In this document: positions 49,815 to 59,161 of the stretch, piece after piece
Numbering within the stretch: position 1 is the first letter of the stretch
Layout: every line of letters begins with the position of its first letter
NCBI GenBank assembly: GCA_048058975.1
Contig: JBLLNP010000008.1
Span: forward strand, 62,001 to 126,000
Origin: RHLJ01 sp048058975
GTDB taxonomy: Bacteria; Bacteroidota; Rhodothermia; Balneolales; Balneolaceae
Reading direction: 5' to 3'
Length of the DNA: 64,000 nt
Position numbers and translations under genes: made by a program
The notes under the pieces: model-generated
Databases searched by the model: none
Seen by the model: the letters and a program-made list of their open reading frames with translations, nothing else
What the model was told of the DNA's origin: nothing

Positions 49815-51245
49815 CTATTTGATCAAGGTAAACCGTTTTGTTTCAGAAAACGCTCCCGCTTCTAGTCTATAAAAGTAAATTCCTGAAGAAAGATTTGTGG
49901 CGTCAAAACTCATTTCATGTACTCCTGTTGTTCGTTGCTCATCCACCAACACAGCGATAGTTCTTCCTAAGGCATCAAAAATGGTAAGGGTGACATCCTC
50001 AGGCTTATCCAACTCGAAAGAAATAGTGGTAGTCGGGTTGAATGGATTAGGATAGTTTTGGTGGAGTTTAATCGACACCGGAGTTAGCTCAGGCTCTTCA
50101 TTCGAAATTGGGAGTTTTTTAAGCGTAACAAAATTCGAACCAGCGCTATTAGAAATCAAGAGCTCTTTTTTTGTAAGAACATAAAACGGGTTAGATAACT
50201 GAGTGATATAGATTCCTGTTATATCATAATCGAACGTATAAATTTCAGAAAACAGATCTGCCAACTGATTCCAAGCGAATAATTTTTTTCCAACCCCCAT
50301 ATAAAATTCAGTAGAGCCTAAGGAGTCAAAATAATTAATGTAAATTCTGGAAGTATCAGAATAGATTTCTCTCCAATTTTTCCCACTATTTAATGACTGC
50401 AGCAATTGATAGTTAGAAAAAGATGATAATTCACCATTGATTCTGAACCTTTGTTCAGTTGTAGCCAATATAGAAGTACTATCTTGTGAGAATGAGAGCG
50501 ACCCTATGCTATTCCAATCAAATTGATCATTTAAAAAATTAATATTCATTCCGAGGTCAGGAGTTACAAAGAGCGAATCATTTCTGGTTAAGTATATCTT
50601 CTCAGGTTGATAAGGATCGATTTCAAGAAAATTGTAATCGAAAAAACGAACGCTATCCGAAGCACCATAAAAACACTTGTAATTTTCAAAACAGACAGGC
50701 TCCTCGGGGATTGCTTTTACCAATATGGGATAACCATACTGCTCAGAAGGAAGGCTATCATCTTCTAGGATTATAATAGAACTATTCGATTCATAGTTCT
50801 TTACAACAAATGATAATGTGTCGTTTTTACCATAGCTAATTCTGTTCCCCCAATGATGACCTGAGTAAAAGAAAGATTCGTTGTATCCGTTTATATGCGA
50901 ATAAATATTCTGGTAACTCCCATCCCTGTTTAAAATCCAAAATGGTTTACGAATATCATTATCCAGAAAGAAATAATCTTCTACATATTTTTCACCTATA
51001 TCATTGAATAAGATTGGGAACCTTCTTACAGATTCAAAAATTACAGAATCAGTGTTTGGAGAGGTTTCGAAATGAGTAACATGATCCGTCCAGAAAGAAC
51101 AACACTCATCTGATGGGATAAACGTTCTAAAAAACAAATGAGTCGTTTCGGTAGAATCTTCCATTCCTTTTAGTTCGTGGAAGTATTTCTCTTGCGCAGT
51201 TAATGAAATCGGGAATAGTAAAAGAAGTGTGAGAAGCTTTTTCAT
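49815..51245 (-). CDS. T9SS cargo protein, tandem paralogue 3
   Basis: 476 residues with a signal peptide (about 1-17, ending SLTAQ) followed by the shared N-terminal EKYFHELKGMEDSTETTHLFFR. The middle (about 45-380) is divergent, beta-rich and without a recognised fold. The C-terminal part is a type A T9SS sorting domain (LHQNYPNPFNPTTTI to KRFTLIK, last 83 residues). It has two closely related neighbours upstream; the three share near-identical ends but not middles. Exported and surface-attached or released; function unknown. Confidence 0.85.
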   Translation of the reverse strand: MKKLLTLLLLFPISLTAQEKYFHELKGMEDSTETTHLFFRTFIPSDECCSFWTDHVTHFETSPNTDSVIFESVRRFPILFNDIGEKYVEDYFFLDNDIRKPFWILNRDGSYQNIYSHINGYNESFFYSGHHWGNRISYGKNDTLSFVVKNYESNSSIIILEDDSLPSEQYGYPILVKAIPEEPVCFENYKCFYGASDSVRFFDYNFLEIDPYQPEKIYLTRNDSLFVTPDLGMNINFLNDQFDWNSIGSLSFSQDSTSILATTEQRFRINGELSSFSNYQLLQSLNSGKNWREIYSDTSRIYINYFDSLGSTEFYMGVGKKLFAWNQLADLFSEIYTFDYDITGIYITQLSNPFYVLTKKELLISNSAGSNFVTLKKLPISNEEPELTPVSIKLHQNYPNPFNPTTTISFELDKPEDVTLTIFDALGRTIAVLVDEQRTTGVHEMSFDATNLSSGIYFYRLEAGAFSETKRFTLIK

Positions 51246-51650
51246 GACTATTTAATTAAGCTGAATTTCTTTGTTTCCGAAAACGCTCCCACTTCTAGTC
51301 GATAAAAGTAAATTCCTGAAGAAAGAGTGGATGCATCAAAACTCATTTCATGTACCCCTGTGGTTCGTTGCTCATCTACCAACACAGCGATCGTTCTTCC
51401 TAAGGCATCAAAAATGGTAAGAGTGACATTCTCAGGCTTATCCAACTCGAAAGAAATAGTTGTAGTTGGGTTGAACGGATTGGGATAGTTTTGGTGAAGT
51501 TTTATGGAAGAGGGAGTTTCTTTTAGTTCTTCATTAGAAACAGGAAGTTTTTTGAGAGAGGTAACCGCTTTCGTTTCTGTATTTACTTCAAAAAGTTCAT
51601 CGGTGGTAAGAACGTAAAGAATATCGGAGTTTGGCTTTTTATAGAGGCCT
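51243..51650. repeat. Conserved 3' block of tandem T9SS paralogues (copy B)
   Basis: About 400 bp nearly identical to 52682-53090, covering the stop region, T9SS sorting domain and the segment before it. The upstream coding middle then diverges abruptly. Confidence 0.8.
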
Positions 51651-52684
51651 GTGATTCGGTAATCCATTTCTGCTATCAATTCAAAAGAAGAACCAAAATT
51701 AGAGGATTTAAAAACCGTACTGGAATCTGCAATGAAAATGTTACCAGTTTGTTTTGAGTCAGTTACAAGATATTGGAGTTGAGTTAACTCGTCTGGAAGA
51801 TTCAGCTCTTTCCAAGAGTCTGTTCTTCCAAAATCATCAGATTTCTTCAGTAGCAAGCGATTCGTATCATTTTTAGAAACCTGAACTATCGAATATAAAA
51901 TGCTTGAATCTTCATCAAATGCGAGCGTCTTGAAGTAACCAGGTTCATTAACAAGTTGGAAATCAGTTGAGTGATGCTCGCTGATCATCAGCTGTCCAGC
52001 ATAATTTCGCGAATAGAAAATGGAGTCTATATTGGGGTGTATTCTTTCGACTTTATAATCGATACCAATAGAATCTATAAGTTGATTGAAATCCTCTTCA
52101 TTTTCACCATAATAAATTGATTTCGGAGAAAAAAAGGTGTCATTGATACTGATTTTAAATGACTGATTTAATAAAGCTGAGTTGTAATAAATACTGTCGT
52201 TTTTATTAGAGAGAGTAAAGGCTGATTTCCCCAAAAATAAAGTCTCAAATAAAGGATTAACCTTAATGATACAAGCCGAGTAAATTAGGGCTGATCTACC
52301 CGAATAATCCAATAATTCCCGCTCTCCACAATCACCAGATCCCTTTTCAATGATCCAGTTATTGTAGTTGTTGTTATAGAAATCATATGAATATATTTTT
52401 TGATCCCCACACAAATTATAGCATCCGCCTGAACCACCTGGAGAGTTAAACAGTATTGTATCAATTTTGTTATTAGTTTCGAAGTGATACACATCCTGGT
52501 CCTCTGAATAATGATTCTCTTTTGAGTCTCCGCAGTTAAGCTGATATTCTTCAAATTTGTACATCCGATAAAACAAATGGGTAGTCCCTGTAGAATCTTC
52601 CATTCCTTTTAGTTCGTGGAAGTATTTTTCCTGAGCAGAGAGGCAGATTGGGAAAACTAAAAGAAGAAGTAAAAGCTTTCTCAT
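51248..52684 (-). CDS. T9SS cargo protein, tandem paralogue 2
   Basis: 478 residues. Signal peptide (about 1-17, ending SLSAQ), the common EKYFHELKGMEDSTGTTHLFYR start, a variable middle with several Cys residues (in NCGDSKENH, GGCYNLCGDQ and GSGDCGERE), and a final type A T9SS domain. The region ahead of the sorting domain, containing SDILYVLTTDELFEVNTETKAV, is nearly identical to paralogue 1. The stop and next start are separated by 2 bases from neighbours on each side, so the three form an operon. Function unknown. Confidence 0.85.
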   Translation of the reverse strand: MRKLLLLLLVFPICLSAQEKYFHELKGMEDSTGTTHLFYRMYKFEEYQLNCGDSKENHYSEDQDVYHFETNNKIDTILFNSPGGSGGCYNLCGDQKIYSYDFYNNNYNNWIIEKGSGDCGERELLDYSGRSALIYSACIIKVNPLFETLFLGKSAFTLSNKNDSIYYNSALLNQSFKISINDTFFSPKSIYYGENEEDFNQLIDSIGIDYKVERIHPNIDSIFYSRNYAGQLMISEHHSTDFQLVNEPGYFKTLAFDEDSSILYSIVQVSKNDTNRLLLKKSDDFGRTDSWKELNLPDELTQLQYLVTDSKQTGNIFIADSSTVFKSSNFGSSFELIAEMDYRITGLYKKPNSDILYVLTTDELFEVNTETKAVTSLKKLPVSNEELKETPSSIKLHQNYPNPFNPTTTISFELDKPENVTLTIFDALGRTIAVLVDEQRTTGVHEMSFDASTLSSGIYFYRLEVGAFSETKKFSLIK

Positions 52685-53090
52685 GACTATTTAATTAAAG
52701 TAAATCTCTTTATTTCAGAAAACGCTCCCGCATCCAGTCGGTAAAAGTAAATTCCTGAAGAAAGAGTGGAGGCATCAAAACTCATTTCATGTACCCCTGT
52801 TGTTAGTTGTTTATCTACCAACACAGTCATCATTCTTCCTAAGGCATCAAAAATGGTAAGAGTGACATTCTCAGGCTTATCCAACTCGAAAGAAATAGTG
52901 GTAGTCGGGTTGAACGGATTGGGATAGTTTTGGTGCAGTTTTATGGAAGAGGGAGTTTCTTTAGGTTCTTCATTAGAAACAGGAAGTTTTTTGAGAGAGG
53001 TAACCGCTTTCGTTTCTGTATTTACTTCAAAAAGTTCATCGGTTGTAAGAACGTAAAGAACATCGGAGTTGGGCTTTTTGTAGAGGCCTT
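52682..53090. repeat. Conserved 3' block of tandem T9SS paralogues (copy A)
   Basis: Near-identical partner of 51243-51650. The third copy (from about 49815 to 50120) is less similar and lacks the VNTETKAV part. Confidence 0.8.
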
Positions 53091-54099
53091 TTATTGTGTA
53101 ATCAAATACGACTAACTGATCAAAAGAGACACCAAAATTATTTGAAAGATATATTGAGGAAGAATCTGAAATTAATAGTTCGCCAGAATCCCCAGGATCA
53201 GTTTCAACAAACTGTAGTAGCCCTAAGCTACTAGGCAAATTCAAGGATATCCAGGAATCGTTTCTACCGTAATCTTCTGATTTAGAAAGCTTTCTGGTAG
53301 TATCAAAATGTAAGGCGTAAACAATTGAAGGACTTGAATCGAATCGAAGAGTAGAAGTATTTAGACTTGGGATTATTACTTCAAAGGATGAAGCTTTGAG
53401 AGAATCGGATATACTTTTTGCATAATACATGGAATCAACTATCGGATGAATAGCCAATAAGTCAAAACCTATTTTTATGCTATCGATAAAATCAAAATAA
53501 TCGCCTGAACCGTCTTCATAGCCCTCATAATCTTTCTCTTCAAAAAATGGCCAATTTTCTGGACCTGATGGAAGTCGTACATAGGAATCTACAGTTATTG
53601 AATACACCAGAATGGAGTTCTTGTCATTTTCTTGATGTATTCCATATTGATCCCATTGAATGTTCCGGCTCATAGGGTTACGTTTGATGAAACAAGAAAA
53701 ATAAAAGGGAAAGTATTTCTCTGAAAAACTTTCTAAAGAGTTGTAGCATTCCCAACTTGAGTTATAGATTCTTTTTTTAGGATCGTTATTCAAAAAGGTG
53801 TAGCTCCTAACTGAAGTTCCATCATAAATACCTGGTATACACCACTCACTCCAACCACTTCGGATTGCTATTGAATCACTTAAGATTGATGTGTCAAAGT
53901 GATGGATATTATTATTTTTACCTTTTGCGACGTAGCTATCGTTAGCTTCGCTACATTGAAAAGAAGTTTCCTCATACATCCTATAAAACAAATGCGTAGT
54001 CCCGGTAGAATCTTCCATGCCTTTTAGTTCGTGGAAGTATTTCTCTTGAGCAGTTAATGAAATCGGGAATAGCAAAAGAAGGATGAGAAGCTTTTTCAT
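52687..54099 (-). CDS. T9SS cargo protein, tandem paralogue 1
   Basis: 470 residues from the ATG at 54099. A TTG 33 bases upstream is rejected because it would add residues before a perfect signal peptide (MKKLLILLLLFPISLTAQ). After the common EKYFHELKGMEDSTGTTHLFYR start, the middle differs from the other two, and the C-terminal 150 residues match paralogue 2 (SDVLYVLTTDELFEVNTET, then LHQNYPNPFNPTTTI). Ends in KRFTLIK. First gene of the three-gene operon, divergent from the rsmB-like gene. Function unknown. Confidence 0.85.
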   Translation of the reverse strand: MKKLLILLLLFPISLTAQEKYFHELKGMEDSTGTTHLFYRMYEETSFQCSEANDSYVAKGKNNNIHHFDTSILSDSIAIRSGWSEWCIPGIYDGTSVRSYTFLNNDPKKRIYNSSWECYNSLESFSEKYFPFYFSCFIKRNPMSRNIQWDQYGIHQENDKNSILVYSITVDSYVRLPSGPENWPFFEEKDYEGYEDGSGDYFDFIDSIKIGFDLLAIHPIVDSMYYAKSISDSLKASSFEVIIPSLNTSTLRFDSSPSIVYALHFDTTRKLSKSEDYGRNDSWISLNLPSSLGLLQFVETDPGDSGELLISDSSSIYLSNNFGVSFDQLVVFDYTIKGLYKKPNSDVLYVLTTDELFEVNTETKAVTSLKKLPVSNEEPKETPSSIKLHQNYPNPFNPTTTISFELDKPENVTLTIFDALGRMMTVLVDKQLTTGVHEMSFDASTLSSGIYFYRLDAGAFSEIKRFTLIK

Positions 54100-54193
54100 A
54101 GCAACAGGCTCTTGGTTTATCGGAACATACAAAAAGAGCCTGTCTAAGTCATATTAACTTTCAATCTCATTGCTAAAGTTTATATCATCAGCT

Positions 54194-55365
54194 ATGAGTC
54201 GCTTTTATTCATATCTCAATTCTGCTGTAAAAATCCTATCAGAATATGACGGGAAAACTCCTTTTTCGTTGTTCCTTAAACAGTTCTTTTCAAAGAATAA
54301 GAAATATGGTTCCAGAGACCGGAGGCTTATCTCGGATTATTGCTACCAGTATTTCAGGCTGAGTAGGGCCTTCACCAATAAAACTATGGAAGAGCGACTT
54401 TTGATTGGACGCTTTTTATGTAGTACATCTGCAAACCATATGTTGGAAGTTCACAGACCGGAATGGAATGAAGCCGCGGGTTTGGCTAAAGAAGCTAAAT
54501 TCAAAATGCTCGGAGTAGATGGAGAAACACTATGGGATCAGCAATTTCCATGGAAGGATGAGTTAAGCAATGGGATAGACTTTAAAGCATTTGCAGAATC
54601 TCATTTTTTAAAACCCGACGTTTTTCTACGAATCCGTCCCGGAAAAAAAGACACCGTTAAGTTGAAGCTTAAGGGACATCATATTCAGTTCAAGGAAATC
54701 GCGGAAAACTCCCTTTCAGTCGAATCGAATTCAAAGTTGGATGAAGTTCTTGGAATCGACAAGGAAGTTGTCGTTCAGGATTTTAGTTCGCAAAGGGTAG
54801 GAACATTTCTTTCAGATGTTTTTTTAGAGGAGAATGTAAGGGTCTGGGATTGCTGTGCAGCGAGTGGAGGTAAGTCCATTATGGCTTACGATATGAATCC
54901 AACCATCCAACTTACGGTTTCTGATGTTAGGGAATCGATTCTGCATAATTTAAAAAACAGGTTTGAAACGGCCGGAATTGCGAATTATGATAGCTTTCAG
55001 GTTGATCTATCCCAACCTCAATCTATTCTCAATACTCCTTTTGATGTAATTATTGCAGATGTCCCATGCACGGGAAGCGGAACATGGGGCAGAACTCCGG
55101 AACAGCTATATTATTTTGAGGAACCAAAGATTGAGGAATATGCCAGTCTTCAAAAAAAGATTGTATCTAATGCACTTCCGCATCTAAAAAAGGTGGATAT
55201 CTGGCCTATATTACTTGTTCTGTCTTTAAAAAGGAGAACGAAGAGAACGTGGAGTACTTAATGGAGGAATTTGAGCTGGAGAGAATTGGTCAGGAGCTAC
55301 TTCTTGGCTACGATCGAAAAGCAGATTCTATGTTTGTTTCGGTATTAAGAAAAGCTGTTAGCTAA
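54194..55365 (+). pseudogene. RsmB/NOP-family SAM-dependent rRNA cytosine methyltransferase, frameshifted at A AAA AAG
   Basis: The ATG at 54194 opens a protein with an N-terminal helical region, SAM-binding DCCAASGGKS (219-228), VSDVRESIL, and motif IV PCTGSG (291-296). At codon 333 the frame leaves the family: the -1 frame continues GGYLAYITCSVFKKENEENVEYL and ends at 55365. The catalytic motif VI cysteine (about residue 342, TCSVFKKENE) is only in the -1 frame, so the unshifted product (ending at 55261) would be inactive. The shift point is CT-AAAAAA-GG (six A); seven A would restore the frame, but so would -1 slippage on the zero-frame heptamer A AAA AAG (55186-55192), the dnaX-type slippery site. 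A pre-ATG TTG at 54170 is less likely as start. Confidence 0.85.
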
Positions 55366-55411
55366 TAGCTAAAAGCTTGCAACTAAAATACTATCTCACT
55401 CTCAACTTTAA

Positions 55412-55419
55412 TATCTTTA
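55412..55419 (+). promoter_or_regulatory. Putative gatB promoter -7 box
   Basis: TATCTTTA (one mismatch to TAnnTTTG) followed by CGCTC, 33 bp before the gatB ATG. It resembles the box of glnII. No clear -33 element. Confidence 0.35.
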
Positions 55420-55452
55420 CGCTCTTTAACTCTCGACAGAAAATATTACTGA

Positions 55453-56901
55453 ATGAGCACGATTGCGCACGAACGTTTTGAGGCCGTGATTGGCCTTGAG
55501 GTCCACGCCCAGCTATTAACAAAAAGTAAAGCTTTTGCACCTGTTGCTGCTATTTATGGAGAAGCACCTAATACACAGGTTACCCCGCTTTGCTTAGGAC
55601 ATCCGGGAACACTTCCGGTTGTTAATGAAAATCTGGTTCGTTACATCATTAAGATGGGATTGGCCACGAATTGTGGTATTGCTCCCAAATCCATTTTCGC
55701 CAGAAAGAATTATTTCTATCCTGATTTACCGAAAGGCTATCAAATCTCTCAGTTCGATACTCCGATTTGCCATGATGGCTACGTTGATATTGAATTGGAA
55801 GACTACAACAAGCGAATTGGTCTGACAAGAATTCACATGGAAGAAGATGCCGGGAAGTCTATTCACGATCAGGACCCCTACAACACACTTGTGGATTTAA
55901 ACAGAGCAGGCACACCATTGATTGAGATTGTGTCTGAGCCGGATTTACGAACTCCTCAGGAAGCTTATGCGTACCTAACAAAGATTAAGCAGATTGTCCA
56001 ATACCTTGAGATTTGTGATGGTAATATGGAAGAGGGGAGCTTACGTTGTGATGCAAACGTTTCTGTACGTCCACGTGGTCAGGAGAAATTCGGAACCCGG
56101 ACTGAGCTCAAAAACATGAACTCTTTTCGCAATGTTGAAAAAGCAATTGAGTATGAAATTTATCGCCAGATTGAATTGATTGAAGGTGGGGGAGAAGTAG
56201 TACAACAAACAAGGCTTTGGGATACTTCCAAAATGCAATCCCGACCAATGCGTTCTAAAGAGGAAGCTCATGATTATCGTTATTTCCCGGAGCCGGATCT
56301 TCCGCCGATCATTGTAACGTCGGAGATGCTGGATGAAATAAAAGCAGAGTTACCCGAACTCGCTGATGTACGCCAAAAGCGGTTTGTAAAAGAATTTGGA
56401 ATGAGTGAGGTAGATGCGGTAACAATAACAGAAAGCAGGTACTTGGCCGATTATTTTGAGTCGGTAGCAGAATATTCCGGTAATGCGAAGGCTGCTTCAA
56501 ATATCGTTTTGAGCGAAGTGCTTAGGGTACTAAATGAGCAAAGTATCGATATTGGCGAGTTCTCAATCACTCCCCAAAAACTTTCAGAACTCATTAAACT
56601 GAAAGAAGAAGACAAGATTAATTCTTCAGCCATGCAGGCAATCTTCAATGAAATGTTGAATTCGGATCAATCTGCTGAAGAACTAGCTAAGGAAATGAAC
56701 TTAATTCAGGTTTCTGATTCTGGATTTCTCGAAGAACTGGTTGATGAAATCATTGCTAATAATCCCGATGAAGTTCAGCGCTATAAAGAAGGAAAAAAAC
56801 AATTAATGGGCTTTTTTGTCGGTCAGGCAATGAAAGCATCACAAGGAAAAGCAAATCCCAAAATGGTTACCCAAATGGTTTCCAAAAAACTGGAAGGGTA
56901 A
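55453..56901 (+). CDS. gatB: Aspartyl/glutamyl-tRNA(Asn/Gln) amidotransferase subunit B
   Basis: 482 residues. It phosphorylates mischarged Glu-tRNA(Gln) or Asp-tRNA(Asn) for GatA-supplied ammonia transfer. Seen: the N-terminal FEAVIGLEVHAQLLTKSKAF, LCLGHPGTLPVVN, KNYFYPDLPKGYQISQ, IHMEEDAGKSIHD, NRAGTPLIEIVSEPD, GSLRCDANVSVRP, the RSKEEAHDYRYFPEPDLPP block, and a C-terminal YqeY/GatB tail domain ending with KMVTQMVSKKLE. gatA and gatC are not in the window, so the complex is encoded apart. Confidence 0.97.
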   Translation: MSTIAHERFEAVIGLEVHAQLLTKSKAFAPVAAIYGEAPNTQVTPLCLGHPGTLPVVNENLVRYIIKMGLATNCGIAPKSIFARKNYFYPDLPKGYQISQFDTPICHDGYVDIELEDYNKRIGLTRIHMEEDAGKSIHDQDPYNTLVDLNRAGTPLIEIVSEPDLRTPQEAYAYLTKIKQIVQYLEICDGNMEEGSLRCDANVSVRPRGQEKFGTRTELKNMNSFRNVEKAIEYEIYRQIELIEGGGEVVQQTRLWDTSKMQSRPMRSKEEAHDYRYFPEPDLPPIIVTSEMLDEIKAELPELADVRQKRFVKEFGMSEVDAVTITESRYLADYFESVAEYSGNAKAASNIVLSEVLRVLNEQSIDIGEFSITPQKLSELIKLKEEDKINSSAMQAIFNEMLNSDQSAEELAKEMNLIQVSDSGFLEELVDEIIANNPDEVQRYKEGKKQLMGFFVGQAMKASQGKANPKMVTQMVSKKLEG

Positions 56902-56911
56902 AATTACGACT

Positions 56912-58267
56912 ATGAAACAATTTATTTGGACAGCACTAATCGCTGTATTATTTGGAACTGCGTGTTCTGCAGAGCAGGAAAAAGAAATCAAGCCAACACA
57001 GTTTTCGGTACAACTTTCAGTTGCAGATTCGATAGATCAGACCGGAGATTTTTCAGGTTTTGAAGTACTTGTATTCAGCCGCACAAATCCTTCTGCTGCT
57101 GCAGACACCGTATTTTATGGAACTACTGACAGCACCGGTTCTTTGAAAGGTGTCATTACTATTGAACAAGAGGGAGCTTTCCCTGTTCAGATAACTAGGA
57201 ATGGAGTTAATCTGGGGGCTCTCAGGATATTATTGGCAGGTGGAGATACGGTACATGTAAAAGGAGAATTTCCGGAATTCGAACAAACATACAGTGTGGA
57301 TTCCCGGGAAGCTCGTGCAATGAAACAGTATGAGAGGGTGAACAATGGGTATCAACGAACCAATCGCTTTATTTTTGCAGGCCAGATAGCAGACTCGCTG
57401 ATTCCTGTTGAACTTCAGAAATGGGTGGATTTGTTTTGGTTGGTACACCAGGATCAAAAAGGAACATTTGCCTCTAAATTTGCATTAGAAAGTACCATAG
57501 ATTTGCTTAGCCGCTTTGATCAAGCTCAGATGTTTGAAAAACTCAATCAATCCTTTGAAGAAGATCTGGCTTTTGGACTGGCAATTACGGTTGGTAAACA
57601 ATATGTAGCCGGGCTTAAGGGGCTTGAGGCTTCAGTTGCATATATGGATTCGGTCAAAGACTTAACTAAAAATAAAGAAATTCATCAAGCGATAGAGCAG
57701 TCAGTTATCAAACTTTATTTTGATAGTGCCCGTGTAGAACTGGCACGAGAATTATTTTCAGAGTTCGAATCTGACTATATCAAAAAAGAGGAAGAACCTT
57801 CATTCTGGTATAAAAATATGCGGTTCGAACTTACCTATCTGGCTCCAGGTATGGAACTTCCTCCTTTCGAGATCATTACTACAGAAGGAGATACCGTGAA
57901 CAACCAAAGTATGATGGGAACGGCTTATATCCTGGAATTCACCTTGATGGCAAACACATTATACCAGCAACAGTACGATGAAGCAACGGTGATTTATCAG
58001 CTATATAACCCTCAAGGACTCGAGTACTACACCATACCTTTTGACCAAAGTTCAAATACAATCATTGCTTTCTTCCAGGAAAGAGATCGGTTCTGGGAGT
58101 TGGCTGATCCTCCTTCGTTTAACAAAAAAGATTTTGTGGAAGATTTCAATGTACAATATTTCCCCACTCGGATTCTGGTTGATAAGGAAGGTAATATTGT
58201 AAGAAAATTTGTGGGAGAAGAATTCGAAGATATGATCCCATCCATCACTGAAACTTTAAAAAAGTAA
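56912..58267 (+). CDS. Thioredoxin-like (AhpC/TSA-type) lipoprotein lacking CxxC
   Basis: 451 residues. A lipoprotein signal with lipobox-like LFGTAC (Cys about residue 18), a beta-rich N-domain resembling DUF4369 (VLVFSRTNPS, GTTDSTGSLKG, GGDTVHVKGEFPEFE), a helical middle (about 125-310), and a C-terminal thioredoxin-like domain (about 320-451: PPFEIITTEGDTVNNQSM, FPTRILVDKEGNIVRKFVG). At the place of the redox CxxC the sequence is EFTLMANTLYQQQ with no cysteine, so a disulfide role is unlikely; the lipidated Cys is the only one I see. Located 10 bp after gatB and 10 bp before tpiA, suggesting one transcript. Confidence 0.8.
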   Translation: MKQFIWTALIAVLFGTACSAEQEKEIKPTQFSVQLSVADSIDQTGDFSGFEVLVFSRTNPSAAADTVFYGTTDSTGSLKGVITIEQEGAFPVQITRNGVNLGALRILLAGGDTVHVKGEFPEFEQTYSVDSREARAMKQYERVNNGYQRTNRFIFAGQIADSLIPVELQKWVDLFWLVHQDQKGTFASKFALESTIDLLSRFDQAQMFEKLNQSFEEDLAFGLAITVGKQYVAGLKGLEASVAYMDSVKDLTKNKEIHQAIEQSVIKLYFDSARVELARELFSEFESDYIKKEEEPSFWYKNMRFELTYLAPGMELPPFEIITTEGDTVNNQSMMGTAYILEFTLMANTLYQQQYDEATVIYQLYNPQGLEYYTIPFDQSSNTIIAFFQERDRFWELADPPSFNKKDFVEDFNVQYFPTRILVDKEGNIVRKFVGEEFEDMIPSITETLKK

Positions 58268-58277
58268 ATCAAAAACT

Positions 58278-59045
58278 ATGCGTCGATTTTTAATAGCCGG
58301 AAACTGGAAAATGAATTGTGGTCCTTCTGATGCAGCGGGGCTTCTGGAAGGATTAAAAGAGCAAAAATCTGAAGTGTCGGAAGATGTGGATGTGTTGGTG
58401 TGTCCTCCTTTTGTATCGCTTTCAATGTCAGTGAATTATCTGCATGATACAGATATTCAGGTTGGGGCTCAGAATTTTCATTTCGAAGATAACGGAGCTT
58501 ATACAGGTGAGATAAGTGCGACTATGCTCACAGAGGCAGGGTGTGCGTATGTAATTATCGGGCATTCTGAGCGCAGACAATATTTCGGCGAAAGTGATGA
58601 ATCAGTAAACAAGAAAACACGAAAAGCACTCGAAGGTGAGTTAGTTCCGGTGGTTTGTGTCGGTGAATCTCTTGAGCAACGTAAAGAAGGAATACATTTT
58701 GATTTGGTGAAAGACCAGGTAACCGCCGCTTTTTCCGGAATAAATGAAATAGATGCGCTTGATGTGGTAATCGCCTACGAACCTATCTGGGCCATTGGAA
58801 CCGGTGAGACGGCATCTCCCGAACAGGCTCAGGAAATGCACGCACACATTCGGTCAGTTTTAACAGGTTTGTATGATGAAGAGACTGCGGAAGGAATACG
58901 TATTCTTTACGGCGGAAGTATGAAACCCGGCAACGCGGAAGAATTGCTTGGTCAGAAAGATGTAGATGGTGGATTGATTGGTGGTGCAAGCCTGGATGCT
59001 AAGGGCTTTGCTGAGATCATTACCATAGCTGAGAAATTATCATAA
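58278..59045 (+). CDS. tpiA: Triosephosphate isomerase
   Basis: 255 residues, standard length. Interconverts DHAP and GAP. Seen: AGNWKMN with the substrate Lys (near 9), IIGHSERRQYFGE with the catalytic His (about 95), AYEPIWAIGTGETASPEQAQE with the catalytic Glu (about 168), and the phosphate loop LYGGSMKPGNAEELLG. It ends a gatB-thioredoxin-like-tpiA run. A dispersed palindrome follows before purD. Confidence 0.98.
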   Translation: MRRFLIAGNWKMNCGPSDAAGLLEGLKEQKSEVSEDVDVLVCPPFVSLSMSVNYLHDTDIQVGAQNFHFEDNGAYTGEISATMLTEAGCAYVIIGHSERRQYFGESDESVNKKTRKALEGELVPVVCVGESLEQRKEGIHFDLVKDQVTAAFSGINEIDALDVVIAYEPIWAIGTGETASPEQAQEMHAHIRSVLTGLYDEETAEGIRILYGGSMKPGNAEELLGQKDVDGGLIGGASLDAKGFAEIITIAEKLS

Positions 59046-59056
59046 ATACACCAATG

Positions 59057-59145
59057 AAGTCATTCTGAGCATTCTTTCGAAGGATCTGCACAAATTTTAA
59101 AGTTAAAAAATTTGTGCAGACTCTTCGCTTCGCTCTGAGTGACTT
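59057..59145. repeat. Dispersed palindromic intergenic repeat (copy 1)
   Basis: AAGTCATTCTGAGC and a later CTGAGTGACTT are the outer arms; the inner arms TCTGCACAAATTTT (59085-59098) and AAAATTTGTGCAGA (59107-59120) are perfect. It also contains CGAAGGATCTGC. A related unit lies at 62279-62368. It occupies nearly all the tpiA-purD gap. Confidence 0.75.
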
Positions 59146-59161
59146 ACAATTTTTAGTTTAA

